The notes beneath the pieces are model-generated. The model saw only the letters and a program-made list of their open reading frames with translations, was not told the origin of the DNA and did no database searches. Below, one piece after another: positions 54,878-60,993 of a stretch of DNA of 64,000 nt. The DNA is from Burkholderiales bacterium RIFCSPLOWO2_12_FULL_65_40 (GTDB taxonomy: Bacteria; Pseudomonadota; Gammaproteobacteria; Burkholderiales; Burkholderiaceae_C), in NCBI GenBank assembly GCA_001770955.1, contig MESL01000007.1, positions 129,114 to 193,113 on the forward strand. Reading direction: 5' to 3'. The number at the start of each line of letters is the position of its first letter. The stretch's first letter is position 1. The position numbers and the translations under genes are program-made.

Positions 54878-54942
54878 GGACGGGATGGCCAGAGTGGTAA
54901 CACCTGGCGCTGGTCTAACTGCCAGTTTTCAACATCCCGTCC
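54878..54942 (+). ncRNA. C4/CI-type phage antisense RNA (predicted)
   Basis: A perfect 10-bp stem (GGACGGGATG 54878-54887 with CATCCCGTCC 54933-54942) encloses two hairpins: GCCAG/CTGGC (54888-54892/54904-54908) and CTGG/CCAG (54910-54913/54922-54925). The loop of the second hairpin carries CTAACTG, complementary to CAGTTAG both upstream (54792) and downstream (54982). GTTTTCAA (54925-54932) is complementary to TTGAAAAC at 54778 and 54954. CACCTG (54901) also matches CAGGTG at 54966. This is the design of P1 c4 and P4 CI RNA, which control phage gene expression by antisense pairing. There is no ORF here. Confidence 0.75.
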
Positions 54943-54953
54943 ACCTGTTGCGC

Positions 54954-54991
54954 TTGAAAACGTGGCAGGTGGTTTCAGTCTCAGTTAGGAG
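54954..54991 (+). promoter_or_regulatory. Downstream antisense target overlapping the Shine-Dalgarno (seqC-like)
   Basis: TTGAAAAC (54954-54961), CAGGTG (54966-54971) and CAGTTAG (54982-54988) are complementary to the antisense RNA. CAGTTAG runs directly into AGGAG (54987-54991), the ribosome site of the gene starting at 55001. Pairing would mask translation initiation. Confidence 0.65.
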
Positions 54992-55000
54992 CACGAAGCC

Positions 55001-55243
55001 ATGACCACCGTCATACACCTGGCACGCCACCGCGCGGCCGCTACACCGCCCACCACGGGCACCCCCGACCCGATCCAATCCTTTGGCGATGCGTGTAACT
55101 CGCTGAGCATGGCCGCCTACTACGCCCGCAGCGGCAACAACGCAGGGGCGCAGCGAAAGGCCATACAAGGCCTGGCAGCGCTGCGCAGCCTGAATGCCCA
55201 GGATGCGGGCATTCAAAACCCGAGTACCAGCGGGAGGGCCTGA
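55001..55243 (+). CDS. Small unknown protein, first gene of the satellite operon
   Basis: 80 aa, not recognised. The N-terminus is MTTVIHLARHRAAATPPTTG; a small helical section (SLSMAAYYARSGNNAGAQRK) follows. No membrane segment or known motif is seen. Its ribosome site AGGAG overlaps the predicted antisense target, so it occupies the position of the translated leader (icd-like) genes in P1/P4-type immunity regions. The following gene starts three bases after its stop (TGAGCCATG). Confidence 0.7.
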   Translation: MTTVIHLARHRAAATPPTTGTPDPIQSFGDACNSLSMAAYYARSGNNAGAQRKAIQGLAALRSLNAQDAGIQNPSTSGRA

Positions 55244-55246
55244 GCC

Positions 55247-55555
55247 ATGGGGAAACGTGTTTTCACTGCTGCCCAGCAGGATGCCTTGCTGTCTGAAATT
55301 TCTGTGGCTTGCGAGCAAATCGCAATGCTCTCTGCCCACGCATGTGACTGCCATGGGGATGCTGACCTTGTGGATGCGCTGACCTCAGCCATGGCGGCGC
55401 TGGCCTCTCGCTCCGGCTGGTTTGCGGACCTTGCCAGGACGGCGAACCAAGGAGCGATGCATAACGCGAATGTGGTTAATGACTCGGTTGTGTGGCTCCT
55501 GCCAGAGCGCTGCAGGCCTGTCGCCATTGCTGAAACGGTGGAGGGCGTGGCATGA
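55247..55555 (+). CDS. Unknown satellite protein
   Basis: 102 aa, not recognised; predicted helical and soluble, with a CDCHGDAD segment near the middle. It starts after TGAGCC from the previous gene and overlaps the next start by 4 bp, so the small genes are translated as a chain. Small proteins with 'number of dispersed alanines' of this kind are common in early phage regions, but no function can be assigned. Confidence 0.7.
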   Translation: MGKRVFTAAQQDALLSEISVACEQIAMLSAHACDCHGDADLVDALTSAMAALASRSGWFADLARTANQGAMHNANVVNDSVVWLLPERCRPVAIAETVEGVA

Positions 55556-55794
55556 GCACTACCACCTTCACCACCACCACGGGCGTGCCCGGTTCTGCGC
55601 GCCTGCGCGAATCTTCCGCTCAGTTGGAGAGCGGGCATTTCCTGAGCGTTGCCGCAGCCAGGTTCACCAACCGCGTGGATTTGGGCCTCCATGGCGACAT
55701 GCTGCAGAGCTACATGAGCTTCACCGCCGACCAGGCGCGGGCCGTGGCGGGTGAGCTGCTGGCCTGCGCCGATGCGCTGCAAGGGAGGGGCTGA
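55552..55794 (+). CDS. Unknown satellite protein
   Basis: 80 aa, not recognised. Threonine-rich N-terminus (MSTTTFTTTTGVPGSA), then a soluble helical domain (FTADQARAVAGELLACADAL). It overlaps the preceding gene by 4 bp (ATGA) and ends with the same TGAGCCATG junction that starts the next, frameshifted gene. Confidence 0.7.
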   Translation: MSTTTFTTTTGVPGSARLRESSAQLESGHFLSVAAARFTNRVDLGLHGDMLQSYMSFTADQARAVAGELLACADALQGRG

Positions 55795-55797
55795 GCC

Positions 55798-56015
55798 ATG
55801 GCTGAAAACATTGGAATGTCATTGACGTAATTGCGCGGGTGTTGCCCGATCTTGTGCCATGCGGTGCCGATCAACCAGCGGCAGACCCGCACTTCGTTGT
55901 GCGTGCCTTGGCAGGGCGCCTGCTGCGGCTGTCCGGGGTGCTGATGGGCGCTGTAGATGACCCCTCCCATGACGCGCTGGTGTCGGTGATCGATTTGCAG
56001 TCGGGGCAGGGCTGA
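55798..56015 (+). pseudogene. Frameshifted small satellite gene
   Basis: The ATG at 55798 sits at the expected TGAGCC spacing, but the frame stops after 10 codons (MAENIGMSLT). One base lost near 55809-55812 explains this. Moving to the next frame gives an open run WNVIDVIARVLPDLVPCGAD...FVVRALAGRLLRLSGVL...VSVIDLQSGQG with stop at 56013-56015, about 72 codons in all. Either the gene is recently broken or there is a sequencing error or a programmed shift at this point. Confidence 0.6.
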
Positions 56016-56108
56016 CTGGCGCAAGGGGTGGGCGTGTTCGCCTTTTGAATGTCCGCTGTTGGGACATTTGAATGTGTGTCGCGCCCACATCTTGTTCTCT
56101 GTTCACCT

Positions 56109-56282
56109 TTGGCCTTCTTTGAATCCATGAGAGCAAAAGTTGTGACAGTTTTTCCGAGAAATGGCACGGCTGCCTAGGCAGAGTCGCGGGCAGTTGGTTT
56201 CGCTCCTTGGCCTGTATTGGACCCAAGGGGACAAAAACTGTCGCAGTTTTTCCGGGATTTGCGACAGCGAGGCCGGCAGAGT
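56109..56282 (+). repeat. Two tandem copies of a 98-bp-period repeat upstream of alpA
   Basis: Copy 1 (56109-56184) and copy 2 (56207-56282) align without gaps at a 98-bp offset. They share TTGGCCT, CAAAA, CAGTTTTTCCG and GGCAGAGT. Copy 2 contains a perfect inverted repeat, CTGTCGCA (56238-56245) and TGCGACAG (56260-56267). Together with 56016-56108, where I see nothing, this fills the gap before alpA. It probably binds a regulator of the replication genes. Confidence 0.65.
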
Positions 56283-56342
56283 GGGGCTGCCTGATCGGTT
56301 GGAGCTAGGTCGGGCGTGTTGAACAACCTCGAGGAAGTATGC

Positions 56343-56549
56343 ATGTCGAAACAACTAGCGGACCAGACGCGCAGCCTGCTGCGCATTGAGCAGGTCATGG
56401 AGCGCATTCAGCGCGGGCGGTCATGGATCTGGGCGGCGGTGCGCAGAGGGGAGTTCCCGGCGCCGCGCAGGCTCTCGCCACGGTGCACCCGCTGGGATAG
56501 CGCTGCGGTGGACCAATGGATTGAGCAGCAGCTGAGCGAGGTGCTGTGA
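56343..56549 (+). CDS. AlpA-family DNA-binding regulator
   Basis: 68-aa MerR-like winged-helix protein of the AlpA family: LLRIEQVMERIQRGRSWIWA, then FPAPRRLSPRCTRWDSAAVD and QWIEQQLSE. The ribosome site is GAGGAAG. AlpA proteins in P4-like elements activate integrase/excision or replication genes. It is preceded by the tandem repeat, a plausible binding region, and overlaps the next gene by 4 bp. Confidence 0.9.
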   Translation: MSKQLADQTRSLLRIEQVMERIQRGRSWIWAAVRRGEFPAPRRLSPRCTRWDSAAVDQWIEQQLSEVL

Positions 56550-56842
56550 TGCCGATCAACCCAGCCGAGAAGGCCGCACGGGAGGCAGCTGCAGCGGCTG
56601 CCCGCACGTTGCGGCACGCCTACGACTACGCGGCGCTACATGCCACGGCAAAACCGCTGTTTCAGAAAACCATGCGCCGCCCCGGCTCCAGGCCGGTTTT
56701 GGTGCGCGTGGACTGGCCTGGCGTCTTGTCCGTGTTTGACCCTCTCACTGGTGAATGCCTGGCACGTTCCGATGTAGGCGACGTGTTCCAGCTCGAAGCG
56801 GGTTTTCTACCTGGCGCAGGCAGCCCAAAACCAAAGGATTGA
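56546..56842 (+). CDS. Unknown satellite protein
   Basis: 98 aa, not recognised. A helical alanine-rich N-terminus is followed by a beta-type section (PVLVRVDWPGVLSVFDPLTG). It overlaps the alpA stop and is followed after 1 bp by the primase gene, so it belongs to the replication operon. Confidence 0.75.
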   Translation: MMPINPAEKAAREAAAAAARTLRHAYDYAALHATAKPLFQKTMRRPGSRPVLVRVDWPGVLSVFDPLTGECLARSDVGDVFQLEAGFLPGAGSPKPKD

Positions 56843-56843
56843 A

Positions 56844-57773
56844 ATGGAGCGAGCAAAAGAAAAAGCCGCCGGGGTGGTACCAACACCCGAGGCGGCTATC
56901 CAGAAAACTAACCGTGTGATTATCGTGGGCAACCTGGGCCGCGTCAACGACCAGGAGCCGGTGCAGGCCATGCGGGCCGCTGGCCTCGAACCCCACAAGC
57001 CGCTGGATATTCGGGACGATGGCCGCGTGCACCGCTACCGAGTGACGGGCGACAAGCCAGGCTCAGTGAATGGCTGGTACGTGGCGCACGGTGGCCCCGA
57101 CCCCGTGGTGATTTTCGGCAGTTGGAAAACGGGCGCGCAACACACCTGGCGCGGTGCATCAAGCCGTGCCCTGACCGTGGCAGAGCAGGCCGATGCGCAG
57201 CGACGCATGCAGGCCATGCACCAGGCACGCGAGGCCGAGCGAATGGCTGTGCAGGCCGAGGCGCGGGCCAAGGCTGCAACGCTGTGGAGTAGCGCCAGGC
57301 CAGCCACCAACGGCCACCCGTATCTGCAGCGCAAGCAGGTTCCGGCCATCGGCATCCGGCAGCTACGCGAGCAACTCCTGATACCCCTGCGCGACGCCCA
57401 CGGCACGCTGCACAGTCTGCAATTCATTGGTGCGGACGGCAGCAAGAAATTCTTGACTGGTGGGCGTGTGGCTGGCTGCTATTTCGCCATGGGCAGGCCC
57501 CGCAATGCCCTGCTGCTGTGCGAGGGCTACGCGACCGCCGCGACGGTATTTGCCGCCACGGGCGAGGCCACGGCTGTGGCATTCAACGCAGGCAACCTGC
57601 CCACGGTGGCGCGCGCGCTGCGCTCGAAATTTCCTCACATCAAGATCGTGGTTTGCGCCGACGACGACGCGGGCACGCCGGGCAATCCGGGTGTGACCAA
57701 GGCCACCGAGGCCGCGCGGGCTGTGCGGGGCGTGGTGGCCGTGCCCCGATTGCGGGAGGCCGCCCATGTCTGA
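56844..57773 (+). CDS. TOPRIM-domain primase
   Basis: 309-aa primase-like protein. The C-terminal TOPRIM domain shows the glutamate motif LLLCEGYATAATV (near 222) and the DxD motif VVCADDDAGTPGNPGVT (near 270). The middle part HPYLQRKQVPAIGIRQL is typical of phage and plasmid TOPRIM primases (D5/RepB-associated). No CHC2-type zinc finger is visible at the N-terminus. It overlaps the DUF3987 gene by 8 bp, forming a primase-helicase pair. Confidence 0.88.
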   Translation: MERAKEKAAGVVPTPEAAIQKTNRVIIVGNLGRVNDQEPVQAMRAAGLEPHKPLDIRDDGRVHRYRVTGDKPGSVNGWYVAHGGPDPVVIFGSWKTGAQHTWRGASSRALTVAEQADAQRRMQAMHQAREAERMAVQAEARAKAATLWSSARPATNGHPYLQRKQVPAIGIRQLREQLLIPLRDAHGTLHSLQFIGADGSKKFLTGGRVAGCYFAMGRPRNALLLCEGYATAATVFAATGEATAVAFNAGNLPTVARALRSKFPHIKIVVCADDDAGTPGNPGVTKATEAARAVRGVVAVPRLREAAHV

Positions 57774-59403
57774 TTTCAACGATATGGCCGTGGCCGATGG
57801 CCTGGATTCGGTCAAGGCAGAGCTGCAGCATGTCATTGCCGAAGGCCCGCCACCAACGCAGCGCGAGCAGGTTTTTCCGCCATTGGCAGACGACCAGGGC
57901 GACGTGGCCGCGGGCAACGACCAGACCGCGCCAGAGTGGCCGGACCCCATCTTGCCGGGCGTGCGGCGCGTGCCTGATATCCCCTCTACCGTCCTGCCTG
58001 GCTGGGTGGGTGACATGGCGCATGCGGTGGCAGAGAGCACCCAGACACCGCCCGCGCTGGCTGTCATGTCCGCCCTGGCAGTGCTGGCCACGGTGCTGCA
58101 ACGGCGCTATGTGGTGGCGCCCTTTGGTGACAGCTACATTGAGCCGCTGGCCTTGTGGACGCTGAGCGCATCGCCATCGGGCACGCGCAAAACGGCGGTG
58201 CTTTCAGCGTTGCAGGGTCCACTGGTGCATTGGGAAAAGCTGCTGCGCGACCGCATGCGCGGCGACATTGCCCGCGTGAAGGCGCAGCGCAGCGTGGCAG
58301 AAAAGCGCATTGAGCGCCTGCGCCAGGATGCGGCCAAGGCAAAGGACGCCACCGAGCGGGCGCAGTTGACGGCTGATATTGAGCGCGAAGAACTCGACAT
58401 GCCGGACGAGCTGCGGGCGCCACGCCTGTTCACTGGTGACACCACGGGCGAGCGCTTGCAGGCCATGCTGGTGGAACACGGCGAGCGCATGGCCGTGCTG
58501 ACCGACGAGGCGGGCATCTTCCAGATCATGGCGGGCCTCTACAACGGCGGCGCGGCGAACCTGGACGTGTTCTTGCAGGGCCATGCAGGCACGCCCATGC
58601 GGGTCGACCGGGCCGGGCGCAGCGCGCATGTCGACCAGCCTGCGCTGAGCTTTGGCCTGCTGCTACAGCCGGGCGTGCTGGCTGACGTGGCGGGGTCTCG
58701 CAGGTTCCGCGATACCGGCCTGCTGGCGCGCTTCCTGTTCGCCATGCCCCTGAGCAACGTCGGCCGGCGCGATGTGCGCAGGCATGTACCCATCCCCGCC
58801 AACGTGCGTGATGAGTACGAGCGGTGCATTCACCATCTGCTGGAGGGCGTACCGGGGCCGGTGGCTGCGCCCCATGTGCTGACCCTTGACGACGCGGCGC
58901 GCGATGCCTGGCTGGACATGGCGCAGGCCATCGAGGACGAACAGGGAGAGGGCGGGCGTTACGAATCCATCAGCGACTGGACCAGCAAGCTACCCGGCGC
59001 AGTGGCGCGCATCGCCGGGCTGTTGGAGCTGGCAACCAACGGGCTGCAGGCGCGTGTCGTGACCCATGCATGCATGGATGACGCCATCGGCCTGGCGCGG
59101 CTGCTGATACCCCACGCGCAGGCCGCCTTCGCGTTGCTGGGCACCGACGCTGTGGACGTGGACGCGGCGGCCATCTTGCGCTGGGTGCAAGCCCATGGGT
59201 TGACCGAGTTCACCAGGCGCGAGGCACAGAAGGCGCAGGAGGGGCGATTCAGGAGCATCGAGCGGCTGCAGAAGGCCCTCGACAGACTGGAACACCAGGA
59301 CGTTGTGCGTGAGTCGAAACGCCATAACAAGGGCGCACGACCGACCACGCTCTACACCGTCAATCCAAAGGCTTTGTCGACATCGTCCAGTTTGTCGCCA
59401 TAA
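57766..59403 (+). CDS. DUF3987-family replication protein
   Basis: 545-aa protein of the DUF3987 family, found next to primases in phages and mobile elements and thought to be a replicative ATPase/helicase. The P-loop-like segment reads SASPSGTRKTAVL (134-146), so the usual first glycines are altered. Acidic motif VLTDEAGIFQIM near 245. The last 30 codons contain two TTTGTCG motifs identical to the iterons of the origin-like region downstream. Confidence 0.82.
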   Translation: MSDFNDMAVADGLDSVKAELQHVIAEGPPPTQREQVFPPLADDQGDVAAGNDQTAPEWPDPILPGVRRVPDIPSTVLPGWVGDMAHAVAESTQTPPALAVMSALAVLATVLQRRYVVAPFGDSYIEPLALWTLSASPSGTRKTAVLSALQGPLVHWEKLLRDRMRGDIARVKAQRSVAEKRIERLRQDAAKAKDATERAQLTADIEREELDMPDELRAPRLFTGDTTGERLQAMLVEHGERMAVLTDEAGIFQIMAGLYNGGAANLDVFLQGHAGTPMRVDRAGRSAHVDQPALSFGLLLQPGVLADVAGSRRFRDTGLLARFLFAMPLSNVGRRDVRRHVPIPANVRDEYERCIHHLLEGVPGPVAAPHVLTLDDAARDAWLDMAQAIEDEQGEGGRYESISDWTSKLPGAVARIAGLLELATNGLQARVVTHACMDDAIGLARLLIPHAQAAFALLGTDAVDVDAAAILRWVQAHGLTEFTRREAQKAQEGRFRSIERLQKALDRLEHQDVVRESKRHNKGARPTTLYTVNPKALSTSSSLSP

Positions 59404-59574
59404 GCATTTTTAAACCTTCTTTTCTTTCTATATCAATGACTTACGAAAAAACCAATCGCCCCCTGTCGACACGTCGACAAACTCGACAAACCCAAGCGGC
59501 GCGAAAGCTGATTAAGGGAGTGGGGCGGAGTCGAGTTTGTCGGGTTTGTCGACTTTGTCGACGTGTCGACAGGG
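59373..59574. other. Origin-like region: iterons and a 33-bp inverted repeat
   Basis: Left arm 59461-59493 and right arm 59542-59574 are inverted copies matching at 32 of 33 bases. Both are built from TTTGTCGA and GTCGAC units; further TTTGTCG units lie at 59373 and 59391 in the end of the DUF3987 gene and at 59535. An AT-rich stretch (TTTTTAAACCTTCTTTTCTT) lies just to the left. Iterons, AT-rich DNA and a hairpin beside primase genes fit a replication origin (compare ori/crr of P4). Between 59575 and 59701 nothing is recognised. Confidence 0.65.
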
Positions 59575-59701
59575 TAGGCGGTGCGTGCGTGGTGGGTGGT
59601 GGCTGCCCAGAAATTTCGAGGTTCTTATTGGGCTTCCCTGGGGCGGGTGATTCGCGCCGCCCTCTTGGACTGTTCGCCATACCTTGTAAGGGGGCTATGA
59701 C

Positions 59702-60253
59702 ATGGCAGTGATTGACCTATCCATGCAGGGCACCCAGACGGCCCTGGCTGAACTGGTGGGAGTGACCCAGCCCACCATCTCCAACCTGATGACCGAAGGC
59801 AAGATTCCGGCCAATGGCACCATGGGCGAGCTGCTGCTGGCCTACTGCGCCCGCCTTCGCGACCAGGCTGCGGGGCGCCTGGGCGACACCATGGGCCTAG
59901 ACCTTGTGCAGGAACGCGCCGCCCTTGCTCGTGAGCAGCGCGAAGGCCAGGCCATCAAGAACGCAGTGGCCCGCAAAGAGTTCGCCCCGGTGGGCTTGCT
60001 GGCGGATGTGCTGGGCATGGCTGCCAGCTCAGTGGTTGACCGCTTCGACCAGTTGGAGGGAGCGCTGCGCAAAGCCTGCCCCGACTTACCCGACGAAGCA
60101 AAAACCACCCTGCAGCAGGTGATTGCCAGCGCCCGTAACGAGTGGATTCGCAGCACCGAGCGCACGGTGTTCGACCGCATCGATGCGATGCTGACCGACC
60201 AGGACGACGACGACCAGGCCGACACCGAACCGGACGAAGGGGGGGCACCATGA
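59702..60253 (+). CDS. Terminase small-subunit-like HTH protein
   Basis: 183 aa. An N-terminal helix-turn-helix (TALAELVGVTQPTISNLMTE), a middle coiled region (VQERAALAREQREGQAIKN) and an acidic C-terminus (DDDDQADTEPDEGG) resemble Nu1/DUF1441-type terminase small subunits, which recognise packaging sites. A satellite-encoded small terminase could redirect a helper phage's packaging motor. An ordinary regulator is the alternative. Ribosome site AAGGGGG; the stop overlaps the next start. Confidence 0.6.
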   Translation: MAVIDLSMQGTQTALAELVGVTQPTISNLMTEGKIPANGTMGELLLAYCARLRDQAAGRLGDTMGLDLVQERAALAREQREGQAIKNAVARKEFAPVGLLADVLGMAASSVVDRFDQLEGALRKACPDLPDEAKTTLQQVIASARNEWIRSTERTVFDRIDAMLTDQDDDDQADTEPDEGGAP

Positions 60254-60744
60254 CCAACGACTTGCACAGAGCATGGTTTGCCCAGGCAACGCCTGAATCA
60301 CCCCCTGATGGCCTTACGACCCTACGTCACGCGCTCATCGCTATGGAGGCTGGGTTGCCCTTGGATGAAAAAACAGCCAGGCATTTGATGGCGGCCTTCA
60401 GGGGCTTCCTGCATGAGGGAAAAACAGACCTGACGGCCAGTCTTGGACTCAGGCCGCGCAAGGGTGGAAAGTGCGAGGCGCCGCTGCGTTTGGAACGCAT
60501 GAGCCGACGCGACGCCTTGATAAAGCAAGCGCTGCAGCGACTCGGAGGCAACAAGCCACAAGGGCGAAGCATGCTGGCTGAACTGCTTGGCGCCGATGAT
60601 CTGGTGCTCCCGGCTTGCTTTTCGTTTGCCGAGCCCGTGATGGCATTGCGCAGGGAGGCGGGCGGCAGGCTCGAAATCAGCGAACGGCAGATAGCCCGCA
60701 TCGCGACCGACCAGCCGGCGTACCGCAAGAAGTGCCGGACTTGA
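60250..60744 (+). CDS. Unknown satellite protein
   Basis: 164 aa from the ATG at 60250 (MTNDLHRAWFAQATPESPPD), overlapping the previous stop. Not recognised: predicted helical, with a basic section GLRPRKGGKCEAPLRLERMS that could bind nucleic acid. A strong hairpin follows its stop. Confidence 0.65.
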   Translation: MTNDLHRAWFAQATPESPPDGLTTLRHALIAMEAGLPLDEKTARHLMAAFRGFLHEGKTDLTASLGLRPRKGGKCEAPLRLERMSRRDALIKQALQRLGGNKPQGRSMLAELLGADDLVLPACFSFAEPVMALRREAGGRLEISERQIARIATDQPAYRKKCRT

Positions 60745-60749
60745 AAAAC

Positions 60750-60789
60750 GTCTGTATGTCCCGCGACAAGTGCGCGGGACACTGCAGAC
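60750..60789 (+). promoter_or_regulatory. Hairpin abutting a start codon
   Basis: TGTCCCGCG (60757-60765) and CGCGGGACA (60773-60781) form a perfect 9-bp stem with loop ACAAGTG. Outer bases GTCTG/CAGAC (60750-60754/60785-60789) extend it. The stem ends exactly at the ATG at 60790 and no Shine-Dalgarno remains outside it, so it could control translation of the capsid genes or stop transcription partially. Confidence 0.55.
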
Positions 60790-60993
60790 ATGAAACACCC
60801 AACCACCCCCAACCCCATAGGCCGCCCGCGCTTCAAGGTTCATTCAGGTTTGCAACTTGAAACCCAGCTTGGCGGCGTAGCTATCACTGCACAGTTGACG
60901 GTTGACGAGGCGCTGAGCCTTGCAATGATCCTGTTGTACGAAGCGCGCGAGCAAGCCGCTCGCCAGCAGGCGCAAGGGAGCGCTCTGCGATGA
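60790..60993 (+). CDS. Small unknown protein upstream of the capsid gene
   Basis: 67 aa, not recognised (KHPTTPNPIGRPRFKVHSGL, then a helical C-terminus). It starts directly at the end of a hairpin and overlaps the capsid gene start by 4 bp, so it may act mainly as a translated leader for the capsid gene. Confidence 0.6.
   Translation: MKHPTTPNPIGRPRFKVHSGLQLETQLGGVAITAQLTVDEALSLAMILLYEAREQAARQQAQGSALR

Noticed and set aside
54878-54942. Possible tRNA gene (acceptor-like stem, D-arm-like and anticodon-arm-like hairpins)
   Set aside because: Only 65 nt, no T arm and no proper discriminator/CCA end. The complementarity to flanking sites explains it better as a C4-type antisense RNA.
59373-59574. 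CRISPR-like array or rho-independent terminator
   Set aside because: Units are short (8-9 bp), irregularly spaced and arranged as an inverted repeat with no unique spacers. No T run follows the stem.
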